In this document: one piece after another, positions 10,201 through 19,308 of the stretch
Numbering within the stretch: the stretch's first letter is position 1
Layout of the letters: every line of letters starts with the position of its first letter
Assembly (NCBI GenBank): GCA_019648995.1
Contig: BLXT01008189.1
Coordinates: 220,368 to 241,578, forward strand
DNA from: Plakobranchus ocellatus
Taxonomy: Eukaryota; Mollusca; Gastropoda; Plakobranchidae
Length of the DNA stretch: 21,211 nucleotides
Reading direction: 5' to 3'
Notes under the pieces: generated by a model
What the model saw: the letters and a program-made list of their open reading frames with translations, nothing else
Databases searched by the model: none
Told to the model about the DNA's origin: nothing
Position numbers and translations under genes: made by a program

Positions 10201-13200
10201 TCCCACATTGCAGCCCATTGGTTGTGCATAGATGGCGTCCAGCCAGCCCTGCCTGAGAACCCTCCTCCCGCCAGCAAGGACTTGCAGAAACAGGAGATTC
10301 TCGATACCAGTCTCAAGCAGAATGCAGTGACAAACAGAGCGCACAAGCGCCCACATGCCGACTCAGCCAGCAAACACAAACATGGTCACCACAAACACAA
10401 AGATCTTGTGAAATTGAAGAATCTTGCCACCCATGAGCTTTCAGTGGTAGGAGAGCTTGTGTGTAAAATTAGTTTTTTAGAAATAATAAAGAGTCTGGTG
10501 AATGAAGTATGTTGAAATATGTCAGACAGTGAAAATATGTCTGATATTTCTTCATAGACAATATTTGGAAGAAGAATGGAATTCTTTCTAATTTTTTTTC
10601 TGTACTTTTTTTTGCTTGATATGTATTTAGACTTTTCATTACCATCAACATAATGTCAAGTAATATTGATCATCATGTGATGGTGTTGTTGTAATTGAAA
10701 AATTTAATGATTTTTTTTTTCAATGCTGAAAAGTAAAGAAAGACAAATTATTGCAATTCAGGGTGTCTCTATCTCTATATCATCAACATTATGTGTTCAC
10801 AACATCAAAGTATACGCAAACTGCGAGAGGCTCTTGATTTTTACATTTTAGTTTAGACTCTAGGAGAGGCAATTTTAATTGTGATACTGCTTTTTTTCCT
10901 CTTTCCAATTCTTTCAATGAAAATTTTTCTTTTTTTTTGAAACAAACATGAATGATTTTAGATTTTTCTGTATATATGCATTTTTAGAATTATGAATTGA
11001 AAGAAAGTATGACCTTTATTTTTAGACCTAAATCTAGATTTATAGACACAGAAAAAAAAATGAATAGGTGGTTGATATCCAATCAAAGGTCACTGTCTCT
11101 AATGCATCCCTCTTATCAGATTCCTTGATGAAGAAAAGCATGATGTGTTTGAATAAAAAAATTATCCTCTGTCTTCTCTCTCTCTCTCTCTCTCTATTGC
11201 CTGTCTTTCTTTCTTCTCCTCTCTTTCACTTTTTTTTTTTTATGAAAGGGGAAGGGAGAGAAAGGGTGAGCAAAAAATTTTTTTTCTTTTTCACAAAAGA
11301 TTTGGTGCCCATGGTGATAGTTTAAAGTTTGACTCAGTTAAGTTTTTATTTTTAGTCAATTTCATCTCAAATATGTAACACTGTGAACTGTTAGTAAAAC
11401 TAGTGTGTTTCATCATCTTCATTATGTTTTCTGCTTGGATCACAGGAGCAACAGTACTACTATAAAGAAATAACAGAAAGCTGTGTTGGCCCTGATGAAC
11501 AAAAAAGAGCTGTAAGTTCTTAAAAATGTTTTTGATGTATTTTCATTAATTTATAGCCTTATTTTGAAGGATCTAGATCTAGTTCAGGGTTTTGACTTTA
11601 AAAGTTCACATGAAATTCCAATTGGTCTCTCTTCAGCCTAAATGCCCTTTTTTTTACATTGACGAGAGGTGTTTTAGATATTTATTTTTTTAAATAACTT
11701 TCATTAAGTACTCAGGTGTCATCATTACAAATAAGAGTCTCACCCCTAGTATGAAGTTGGTCGTGGATTATTCCGTGTTGGATGTGCATTGATGCTTCAA
11801 AAGATGATTTTCCCCCTGACTCATTGAGATAGGAAGAGATTAACAGAGTGAAACTACAGTGAAATAAGTGGTTTTTATTTGAGATATGAAGAGATTAAGG
11901 CAATAAGAGAGTGAATCTACAGTGAAAGTCATTTTTATGCAATTTTGTTAAATTGTTGTTATACAGAAAAATGCATTTATTTATTTTTTATCCAGTATAC
12001 TGATGTGTATCCTTATTTCAGATAAAAACCAGTCTATGTGAATAAGAGGTTGGAACTTGCAATATTGTGGAAAATACATTTGCTGTTGTCTTGTTTGTTT
12101 CAAAGTGTTTTTGATAAGGATAGAACTATGCTGAATCTGTGGTTTAAATGTTTCTCAAATGCAGTTTTAAAGGCACAGCTTCAGCACAATTCCATGCATT
12201 TTATACGACTTGAAGATCCACACAAAGGTTCATTGACCAAATCAATGATTTTAAACTGTGTAAAATGTGTCCCTTTGGACTATTTGGACTAGTTCCAAAG
12301 CATTCACAGATGAATCTTAAGCAAAGTACACCATATTCACCCAGTGATCCATGACAAGGCAAAAATACTATTATTCAAATTGTCTTCAGTCAAGCTGTAG
12401 AATCAGAACATGAAACAAACATGTGCTTCTCTTTCTACTCCTCACCTTATTCAGGAGGCGCTTCAGAGTCTGCAGCAAGACCCTGGACTGCACCAGATGC
12501 TGCCAAGATTTGTTGCCTTTGCTGCTGAGGGGGTTAAAATAAATGTTGTCCAAAACCAGCTGGCGCTTCTCATATACTTGATGCGCATGGTCAAGTCTTT
12601 GCTGGACAACCAGACTATTTACCTAGATAAATATGTAATTCATTTTTTTCGCTCTTTATTTAGTTCTGTTCTCATCCTCTTTTCTTCATATTTTTAATAG
12701 AAATATTTAAAACACATTTGAATATATAATAAATACAAAAAAAGTCCAAAAGTGTGCTGAAGTGAGAAATAAGGCAGGGGAAAAATAATGGACATTCAGA
12801 AAATAATAGGACAAATTACTGAGGCAAGTAGAATGGTTGAAAGTAGAAGATATTTATGTCAAAACAATGAGGAATATTCCATGCTGTACTGGGTAGTGAT
12901 GATTTCTTTTTTTTTTCAAGATTAATTCTTCAGAACAATTTTGTCTTATTTTGAACTAGCACTGCACTGACCAAAAAAATGACGGTTGTAAAAGAAACAA
13001 GCAGTTAACATTCATGAAGCTTTAAGTCATATGATAAAAGAATTTCTTTGTGGATTTTCTATTTTCAGAACTGCGTTATCTTCTTGTACTCAAAACAGCA
13101 TCATGGATTATTTCCCTTTTCTTTTTTTTCCTCGTTTCAGCTGCATGATTTGCTGCCAGCTGTGACCACTTGTGTTGTGAGTCGACAACTGTGTTTGAGG

Positions 13201-16200
13201 CCAGACATGGACAACCACTGGGCTCTCAGGGATTTTGCTGCAAGGCTGGTTGCACAGATATGCAGGTGGGTAGTGAGAGCTGGGTCAGTATCAAGCTGCG
13301 ATTCAAAAAATGTCTCTGCTATTAAAGTGGGTAAGAGACCCATTTTTTAAGAAATATTTATAGGATGTGTGTCGAAACACAGTGAACAGACAAATGAAAA
13401 TCTTGCTGAATATCAGTAAAAATAAACTTTACATGCAGTGTTTTTTTCATTATTGGATGTGATTAAAAAATTGAACATTTGTGAGGAAGATCATAGCTCT
13501 AAACAATTACTGTGTAATGTAGTGGTAATAGGGGCGAAAGAAAAACTGTTCGAACACTTGTTCAGTACAAACTTAAATGCAAGCTTCTCAATTCTCAGTC
13601 CATTCTTTCAATTTTTGTTCTTTCATTGCCTTGGTAAGCCTTGTGTCATATTAAACAAAGGTTCCGCTAAAATGGTATGTATAAAAAAAATTCCTGAAAG
13701 TCTTGTCAAATCTAGATTTTACTGTAAAAGTTAGTCAGCAATGTTCTACCAGTACCTTCTGTAAAGCTGAGTACGGTATATAATTATATTTCTATCTCTT
13801 TTGTTTGTAGAAACTACAGCAATAACACTAATAACATACAAGCCAGGATCACTAAGAGGTTTAGCGAAGCTATTCAGAGTGAGAAAGTGGCGCTGTCTAC
13901 TCAGTACGGAGCTTTGGCAGGTTTAGGAGAACTAGGGACAGAGGTTGGTATCTGTGATAAATGTTTTTTTAGATTAAATGAGGTACATTCTGCAGTAAAA
14001 GCATTGAGGGTAAATTTTTGTTGTAATAATGTGGGAAACCAATTCTTTTTTTTCTTATTTATTACATTTATCTGCACAATCTGAATGGACCTTTCTATCA
14101 CCTAATGCATGTGTTAAATTGAAATAATAGGAAAATAATATTTGCAAAGCTTGGAGTTTGCAGCTTGAAAACTGATTAAATCTGGATCAGCATGGGCTAA
14201 GACCTACAATAAAGGGTATGCATTTGGGAGTTTGATAACATCGTGGATGGATGAATGAACAGCATGAAATTTGTGGTTTTTGTGTATTTATACTTATAAG
14301 GCCTTTTTTGTTGTTGTTGTTGGGTTTTTTTTTTTTGCGGCAACTTTGGACAGTGGGATTTCTATTTCCTCTCTCATTTTTTTAAAACGAAATTTATTTT
14401 TGTTTTTGCTCTTTTTACAGTTATTAATATCAATATTTCAGGTTGTAAAATCATCATTGCTTCCATATATTTGTATTCTTGGAGACCGAATGAGATATGT
14501 CAATGAAGGCACTGCATTGAACAGTGTGGACAAGATTGCAGCAGAGCATATAAAGAGACAACTTACTGTAAGTATAACTTTGGCAAGGACTTACTCAAAG
14601 GCCTCTTTAAAAAACAAAACTTTTGCAAATAGTTGAAAACCTGATTAATAAAGAAAGAAATATGATTAAGAACAATCACTGAAGGGCAAAAAATCTCATT
14701 TTAAGAATGTATTGTTTCTCTTTCAAAGAATTTTTTTTTTTTTGCTCTTTTTTTTAAAAAAATAGAAATATCTTCCTCCTGTGCTGAAGTCCTTTCACAA
14801 CAGCTCCGAGACTGTGGAAGAGTTTAACGTAGCCTATGGATACCTTGGACCCTTCCTGTACTCTATGTTTTTGCAAAAGGAGAAAGGCTTGGCCTCTGTC
14901 GGCTCCTTGCAAACTATTTCAACTCCTCCAGCCAGATCTACACTGCAACTGGGTCAGGTAAACCTCTCAAAGATGAATATGAATGGACTTAGGATCTATG
15001 TGAAAATTGCTTTGAAATGAACTGTTTTAGTTTTAGTGTTTTCTCGTGGCACATAATTAAGTTTTTTTTTCCCGGTTTTCCTTTCTTATCCATTTGCGGA
15101 GACTAAACATTAGCTGAAACATGCCTATTTCGCCAGTACTTTGAGAAGTAGTTGTGATTTTTCTAAGGTGTACTGATTTCTTCTGTCCCCCTCATTTATG
15201 TACTGAGCATTCTCTCAATAGGGCTTTAATAACTTTATAGAGTTAGCGGGGAGCGGTGGCTCATCTGGTAGGGCAGTTGGCTACCAACCAGGGGTCCGAG
15301 GTTTGAATCCCAGTCCGGGCCGAGTCAATTTTTCATTGCTCCCCTGTATCCACCCAGCACTAAAATGGGTAGCCAGGCCTCTTAAGACCCGGTGAAAGTA
15401 AAGCAATGGCAAACCACCTCATAATGCCTTATGCCAAGAACAATCAGGACCCTACTCCTGGTTCTCCAATGCTTGGATCAAGCGTGGGACTCACTTTACT
15501 TTTTATAGAGTTAGCAGTTGTATAGAACATGGTATAGTGGTGGTGGTGACAAGATCTAGCTGGCAATGTAACAAAGCAATGTTGAGTGATGGATCTTGAT
15601 TGCATTAACTCCATTCAATGAGGTCAATGAAACTTGTTTCATATCGTCTAAGTATGTCACAGTACACTGACAGTGACACAGATAGACCGATATGAAGATC
15701 CACTTATTTGTTTGAATAGTAGAGATAGGAAGATGTAGTGAGAGGATGTAAGCTGCTATTACAATGGTTAGATTGAAAATGATATCAGCCTAACAATTTT
15801 CTTTCAACTATGAAGGAACGTGGATGGTCCTGGAAAATAGGCTCTACTCAAGAGAATATTGACTTACGTGAAATGGCAAGCTCGGGATGGTTTTCAGTTG
15901 TTTTTTTTTTAATTTATGGGTGGCATATTTGAGAAAACGATTTGTTTCATTTATTTATATTTTTCAATGACTACTGGAGAATAGGTCATTGAATAAGAAT
16001 TGAAGAAAAACATTTATGTTCTTTCTTATTTTATGTTTTTTCTCAGAGGCCTGCCCAAATCATGATCCAACAGCCAGCAGCATCAGCGCCAGGTACACCC
16101 CAACAGTCCCCATTTCTCACACCCACCCCCTCTTTCCAGAGGAGCTCGTCTATCTCATCCATGGCAGCTCCTTCCACCCCGACCGGTGTCAGCGGAGCCC

Positions 16201-16478
16201 AGAAGTTTGTTATTGTTTCCCAAGGAACACCTGTTGCGTCAAGTTCTGTCATGAAAGTGATGACGCCGCAGAATCAGGGATCTGCATCCAATGTTACGAG
16301 TGCGGCAGGAGGGCAGAAAATTGTGCTGATTCAGGGAGGAGCAACTTTGAAAACTGAGGATGTCGCAGCGGTTGCTGGTAATCAGTCCAGACCGTCTCTG
16401 CTGGGTTCCTCACAAACTTTTGTTGGATCTGCAGTCACAACGACCTCCAATAACATCAGTGGGAAAGAAACTTTATAA
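7145..16478 (+). CDS. TAF6: TAF6, transcription initiation factor TFIID subunit 6 (11 coding exons, complete)
   Basis: TAF6 pairs with TAF9 through a histone fold in the core of TFIID, which recognises promoters and nucleates RNA polymerase II pre-initiation complexes in the nucleus. In some lineages the same protein also serves SAGA. Coding exons are 7145-7297, 8724-8810, 9352-9508, 10214-10446, 11446-11511, 12455-12634, 13141-13265, 13811-13943, 14442-14567, 14766-14957 and 16047-16478. All junctions are GT-AG and in phase, giving 627 residues against roughly 680 in human TAF6. The histone fold spans about residues 10-80 ([15 protein letters not shown]). A conserved block follows at about 81-132 ([19 protein letters not shown]), then [14 protein letters not shown] at the end of the linker. 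The HEAT-repeat region covers about 233-480 ([40 protein letters not shown]). A low-complexity tail completes it. The start was chosen from the AACATGG context and its agreement with the family N-terminus. Confidence 0.97.
7298..8723 (+). other. TAF6: TAF6 intron 1
   Basis: 1.4 kb of T-rich sequence. It holds a short GT repeat running into G-runs at 7503-7542, an A-run at 7875-7889, and otherwise nothing I recognise. Confidence 0.9.
7503..7542 (+). repeat. (GT)n followed by G-runs, potential G-quadruplex
   Basis: About eight GT units lead into G7-C-G4-TGGAA-G6 on the coding strand. Four runs of at least three G with short loops (the G7 counting as two) satisfy the usual quadruplex pattern. 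It lies near the 5' end of TAF6 intron 1 and would be present in the pre-mRNA. Confidence 0.7.
8724..8810 (+). CDS. TAF6: TAF6 coding exon 2: histone fold, second half
   Basis: 29 codons, [20 protein letters not shown] then TALQMKNVE. It corresponds to the human segment ending in [20 protein letters not shown]. It completes the histone fold that pairs with TAF9. The acceptor is TTTTTTTGTTTAG and the donor is GTAAGT. Confidence 0.97.
9136..9208. repeat. degenerate GTT/ATC trinucleotide tract in intron 2
   Basis: Short runs of GTT, GTC, ATT and ATC triplets follow one another, ending with four ATC/CAT units. It looks like an eroded microsatellite. The rest of intron 2 (8811-9351) is AT-rich and unremarkable. 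Confidence 0.7.
9352..9508 (+). CDS. TAF6: TAF6 coding exon 3: conserved post-histone-fold block
   Basis: 52 codons plus one base. It includes [20 protein letters not shown] and [17 protein letters not shown], matching human [20 protein letters not shown] and the ELYFYEEKEVDL that follows. This is one of the most conserved stretches of the family. The first base of the next Ala codon lies at the exon end, before a GTGCAG donor. Confidence 0.97.
10008..10090. repeat. two 41-bp tandem units in intron 3
   Basis: AAGTACCTTTACTTCAATA occurs twice exactly 41 bp apart, inside a 21-bp perfect match beginning at 10008 and 10049. Each copy is followed by a diverged AAGCCTAAA or AGGCCTAAA. The remaining intron 3 sequence (9509-10213) shows nothing else. 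Confidence 0.8.
10214..10446 (+). CDS. TAF6: TAF6 coding exon 4: linker with His/Lys-rich stretch
   Basis: The first two bases complete Ala133, and 77 codons follow. It opens with [20 protein letters not shown], the counterpart of human [20 protein letters not shown], and closes with ATHELSV. Between them lies a charged linker; residues 176-194 hold seven His and many Lys ([12 protein letters not shown]). The family is variable in length and composition here. The donor GTAGGA directly follows the GTG codon. Confidence 0.95.
10447..11445 (+). other. TAF6: TAF6 intron 4
   Basis: 1 kb of T-rich sequence with a CT-rich microsatellite around 11177-11196 and several homopolymer T runs. No gene, RNA or repeat family is recognised. 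Confidence 0.9.
11446..11511 (+). CDS. TAF6: TAF6 coding exon 5
   Basis: 22 codons, [20 protein letters not shown] then RA, aligned with human [20 protein letters not shown] then RA. It forms the entry to the HEAT-repeat domain. Acceptor and donor (GTAAGT) are consensus. Confidence 0.97.
11824..11936. repeat. diverged tandem duplication in intron 5
   Basis: Two units of about 55 bp begin with TTGAGATA-GAAGAGATTAA (11824 and 11879). Each continues with AGAGTGAA-CTACAGTGAAA and a TTTTTAT end. They differ by several substitutions and a short insertion, so the duplication is not recent. Confidence 0.65.
12038..12292 (+). other. unexplained open frame in intron 5
   Basis: About 84 codons are open on the coding strand, from [20 protein letters not shown] to [15 protein letters not shown]. 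No initiating ATG is near the 5' end. It has no recognisable domain and no good splice pair in the TAF6 phase. It is longer than most chance frames in this AT-rich DNA but may still be chance, or a scrap of an unidentified repeat. Confidence 0.25.
12455..12634 (+). CDS. TAF6: TAF6 coding exon 6: start of the HEAT-repeat domain
   Basis: 60 codons, including [20 protein letters not shown] and [20 protein letters not shown]. These match human [20 protein letters not shown] and [20 protein letters not shown]. This segment begins the helical HEAT repeats conserved from yeast to human. The donor GTAATT is weaker than the others in the gene. Confidence 0.97.
12635..13140 (+). other. TAF6: TAF6 intron 6
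   Basis: AT-rich, with nothing recognised beyond the strong pyrimidine tract before the exon 7 acceptor. Confidence 0.9.
13141..13265 (+). CDS. TAF6: TAF6 coding exon 7: core HEAT repeat
   Basis: 41 codons plus two bases, [20 protein letters not shown] then [20 protein letters not shown] and C. Nearly identical to human [20 protein letters not shown] and the [10 protein letters not shown] that follows. This is the most conserved stretch of the C-terminal domain. The donor is GTGGGT, and the Arg codon is completed by exon 8. Confidence 0.98.
13266..13810 (+). other. TAF6: TAF6 intron 7
   Basis: An open frame of 98 codons (13438-13734) runs through the middle but has no recognisable domain. 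Otherwise the sequence is AT-rich and featureless. Confidence 0.85.
13811..13943 (+). CDS. TAF6: TAF6 coding exon 8
   Basis: One base completes Arg334, then 44 codons: [20 protein letters not shown] through [16 protein letters not shown]. It matches human TNNIQSRITKTF and RYGSIAGLAELG. The donor GTTGGT is weak, and the exon would read on for some codons if it were skipped. Confidence 0.95.
14442..14567 (+). CDS. TAF6: TAF6 coding exon 9
   Basis: 42 codons, [20 protein letters not shown] through EHIKRQLT, corresponding to human [20 protein letters not shown] onward. A second AG with a better pyrimidine tract (GCTCTTTTTACAG) ends at 14420, 21 nt upstream. Using it would add LLISIFQ in frame. 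The downstream site was chosen because it keeps the family spacing. Confidence 0.92.
14766..14957 (+). CDS. TAF6: TAF6 coding exon 10: end of the HEAT domain
   Basis: 64 codons, [20 protein letters not shown] then [20 protein letters not shown] and a Ser/Thr-rich end ARSTLQLGQ. The YGYLGPFL motif matches human FGSLGPLL. The acceptor follows a run of T then A (AAAAAAATAG), which is unusually A-rich next to the AG. Confidence 0.95.
15234..15515 (+). mobile_element. tRNA-derived SINE with intact target-site duplication
   Basis: The element (15248-15501) is bounded on each side by TTTATAGAGTTAGC (15234-15247 and 15502-15515), identical over 14 bp. Its head is tRNA-like: TGGCTCATCTGGTAGGGC fits pol III box A and GGTTTGAATCCC fits box B, at tRNA spacing. 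A body without coding capacity follows, ending CACTTTACTTT. The perfect duplication indicates a fairly recent insertion, in the sense orientation within TAF6 intron 10. The body is shared with the older copy at 4193-4356. Confidence 0.95.
15516..16046 (+). other. TAF6: remainder of TAF6 intron 10
   Basis: AT-rich intronic sequence after the SINE, with nothing else recognised. The portion before the SINE (14958-15233) is likewise plain. Confidence 0.85.
16047..16478 (+). CDS. TAF6: TAF6 coding exon 11: low-complexity C-terminal tail and stop
   Basis: 143 codons and TAA. The sequence is rich in Ser, Thr, Gln, Ala and Pro (for example [20 protein letters not shown]). It includes repeated hydrophobic-beta pieces such as [13 protein letters not shown] and [13 protein letters not shown], which resemble the KFIVMSS and KYIVVSLPP pieces of the human tail. 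The tail is poorly conserved in the family and probably disordered. Confidence 0.95.
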   Translation, partial: RPAQIMIQQPAASAPGTPQQSPFLTPTPSFQRSSSISSMAAPSTPTGVSGAQKFVIVSQGTPVASSSVMKVMTPQNQGSASNVTSAAGGQKIVLIQGGATLKTEDVAAVAGNQSRPSLLGSSQTFVGSAVTTTSNNISGKETL

Positions 16479-17860
16479 CAGTTGCTGTACATTTTTAGTT
16501 TTAGTTTTTTTTTATTTGATTGTCATTATTTTTTTTCATTTTTATATATAAAATTTCCAGGTATAAAATGACAACTTGATTCATGTAAAATATTACATGC
16601 ATGCACATAAATATATAGTTAGCATCAATGATTTCATAAGAAACATCATTTTTTTTCCTGTTTCTTTTCTTCTTCTGTTTAAAAAAAAAAATGAAATATT
16701 TAATAAATACTGAATACTTAGAGAGATAAATGTATTTCAAAATGATCTAACAATATAGAGAGATCCTTTACCAGAAATTAAATAGGAATTTTTTTTCTAT
16801 TTCTCAGAAATTATGAATAGGAAAACGGCCATAAAATCTCTCACAATGAATTCAGATTTTTTATTTGATTTTGCTGAAGTAGATAATTAATACATAATTC
16901 TAAAAATTTCGCACATTTGCATTATGTTACCATACATAGAGGTGCTCATTTGGTTGGAATCTTGGAGGATTAATTGGTTCTTAAAGTCACATCATAACTT
17001 GTTTTGAACAAATCATGTCGATCAATTTAAATTACAATAAAATATTTTTTGTACCCTGCCACACCAATTGAATTAAGTGACCTCCATTTCAGTGAAAGTC
17101 ATCTTTACAGATACAAAAATCCTTTTTAACCACCGGTTTTTTTTTTAGTATAAACACCTGCATCACTGCTTTAAATATTAGGAACATGGATTTAAACAAC
17201 ATATATACGTGAGCCTGTCCCAAAAGATGGCCATTTTACAGGAGAGTCTGTCAAAACAATATAAATGTAATTCAATTTAATTGCTCTCCATTTCTTTTAA
17301 AAAATTACTTCATACATAAGACAGCAATGGAGGCAATAGACTCTATATAGTGTTAAAAATATACTTATAAAATGCCTATGGATCTCATATCTTGACTAAA
17401 AATTGTATAATTAAGGACTTTCTTGAAGTCATGTGCTGAATGAACAAATTAAACATGTTGTTGCAGCTTTTTTGGGGCTTTCAGTGAGTTTTTTTGTTTA
17501 TTCCTTTTGTAGGTGTAGATGTTCAATTTTATTATTATAATTGCCATATATAGATCTGTTATCTGGGGGGTTTTTTGCCTCACAAAGATGTCTCAAAACT
17601 AGCCTGAATTGCATTGCCAGTTGCAGTTGCTTTTTCTCCTATAATCTACTTGATTCAACACTGACCCCGTTTTTTTTTTTTTGGTGGGTAGTTTGGTGGG
17701 TGTGGGAAAAGGAAAAGAAGGGAAATCTATCTTAAATTAAATATATTTAAGGTTTCAGTTTTATGATCCACTTATGTTAATGGTCCTGATTAACTGTATA
17801 CAAAGCATGCATAGTTTCTCGCCTTCCATTTAACTCCACTGCATTACAACAAAAAAAGGA
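16479..17860 (+). other. TAF6 3' UTR and downstream flank
   Basis: AT-rich sequence. AATAAA occurs at 16702-16707 (224 nt past the stop codon) and again at 17036-17041, so cleavage near 16720 or 17060 is plausible. No gene is recognised here. Confidence 0.6.
16702..16707 (+). terminator. candidate polyadenylation signal of TAF6
   Basis: The first canonical AATAAA after the TAF6 stop codon, at a typical 3' UTR distance. A second one lies at 17036-17041. Confidence 0.45.
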
Positions 17861-17864
17861 ATAA

Positions 17865-18030
17865 ATGGATGAGACGAAAATAAGTACATTTATTTCTCTT
17901 TTGCAAGACTATCCAACATTGTGGGGGAACTATACGAGTGTTTTAGAAGTCAAGCCACTAGGAGATACATTTTTATGTGATTGCGAAAAAGTTGAATGTT
18001 GCATCAGACGAAACATACCGGTTGTCTCTA
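17865..18030 (+). pseudogene. broken MADF (Myb/SANT-like) domain relic
   Basis: The plus strand opens with MDETKISTFISLLQDYPTLW in one frame. FRSQATRRYIF follows in a second frame and VIAKKLNVASDETYRLSL in a third. In order, these are the helices of a MADF DNA-binding domain: (F/L)I-x-L-(V/L)-x-(D/E)-x-P-x-LW, then Y-(R/K)-S-x-x-x-R-(R/D), then IAKxL(N/G)V. Two frame changes within 170 bp make it non-functional as it stands. MADF domains occur both in host regulators and in PIF/Harbinger DNA transposon companion genes; either could be the source. No transposase or terminal repeats are visible nearby. Confidence 0.5.
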
Positions 18031-18910
18031 TGTTGTACTCTCTCCCCTCCCCAAGCTATATGTCTCTCTCCCCCCTTCTCTGATTCGTTGTATGTGTTAA
18101 TACTTTTTTTTTCTTGTAAAATGCCTCTATTCCTGTTCCTCAATACACCTTGCTTCACCTATTTATCTCTATCAAATAATTCTCCGTTTGTCTTGCTATG
18201 CCACTCTGAACAGCTGATGAACTATGACATGTATCACAAATACCGAGATATCTCTGAAACGACATCATTTAAAATCTGCTTCTTGATCATTTCGTGGACA
18301 AACTGGAGTTTATTTCAATAAAATTGACGAGAATTCTCAAATTCACTCAAAAACCTGATAAGTTGTTCATTCTAGGGACAGAAAAAGGGAAAATACGACA
18401 ACCACATAAATTAATGAATTATTTCATGTTATATAAAACTACAAAAATTGAGTCCAATAGGAGTTGATTGTTAATATGTTATGTTACAGGGTCCCGACTA
18501 AAAACTTAAAACTTTTAATTATCTTTTAATAAAAGACAACTTAAAATTGGATAATTTTGGCAAGTGCTGTCATAATCTAATCTAATGAATCAAACCATTT
18601 TTTTTTTTTTTTGTGATTTTCTGTTCTGTTAATGGTCACTTTCGAGCTTCCATTTTTTGTTCACACTGACATTTTTTAAACAAGTGATCACTTAAGCTTA
18701 TTTTTCTCAGTGGTCTCAGTCGCATGTTATTAGTGCTCAACAAAGTGGGGGAACCAAATAATGTGCATATGTCATGTTATTTAGGCATAATTTTGGAGAC
18801 CACCTTTTGAAACAGGCCCTTGGTGCGTTTGGATCATCAATACAATGTATAAAGAAAAAAAAGCCTAATCAATAGACATTTAGTAAATCCAAAATAAGAA
18901 AAGATTGCAA
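18031..18910. other. AT-rich spacer
   Basis: A CT-rich patch at 18041-18080 and an AATAAA at 18317-18322 are the only notable points. Open frames here are short and unrecognised. Confidence 0.7.
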
Positions 18911-18911
18911 A

Positions 18912-19290
18912 AGACTGCATCACTGGTATGCTCACATTAATTTTGAAAATTAAGAGACTTTATTATCATGACAACGCTTGATACATATTACATATCTCAA
19001 AACAATAGATTGCATCACTGGTATGCTTACATTAATTTTGAAAATTAAGAGACTTAATTATCATGACAACGCTTGATACATATTACATATCTCAAAACAA
19101 TAGACTGCATCACTGGCACGCTTACATTAATTTTGAAAATTAAGAGACTTAATTATCATGACAAAGCTTGATACATATTACATATCTCAAAACAATAGAC
19201 TGTATCACAATATGCTCACATTAATTTTGAAAATTAAAAGACTTAATTAACATGAAAACCCTTGATACATATTACATATCTCAAAACAAT
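18912..19290. repeat. four-copy tandem array of a 95-bp unit
   Basis: Units start at 18912, 19007, 19102 and 19197, spaced exactly 95 bp; the last is 94 bp. They begin AGACTGCATCACTGG and end CATATCTCAAAACAAT. Copies 1 to 3 differ at only a few positions, while copy 4 is more diverged. Each unit carries the perfect inverted repeat TTAATTTTGAAAATTAA. No coding capacity is present. Confidence 0.95.
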
Positions 19291-19294
19291 AATG

Positions 19295-19308
19295 ATATAC
19301 CGGTATAT
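19295..19308. repeat. 14-bp perfect palindrome next to the array
   Basis: ATATACCGGTATAT equals its own reverse complement. It begins four bases after the last 95-bp unit ends. Confidence 0.8.

Noticed and set aside
13438-13734. 98-codon open frame in intron 7
   Set aside because: No domain, and homopolymer runs at both ends; likely chance.
15248-15325. Functional tRNA gene
   Set aside because: Box A and B fit, but no clean cloverleaf with a clear anticodon is seen, and it is fused to the SINE body within a target-site duplication.
17211-18822. Inverted pair resembling GGCCTGT-AAAAG-TGG at 17213-17234 and 18801-18822
   Set aside because: Similarity covers only about 22 bp with several mismatches, and there is no continuation into the flanks, so a transposon cannot be claimed.
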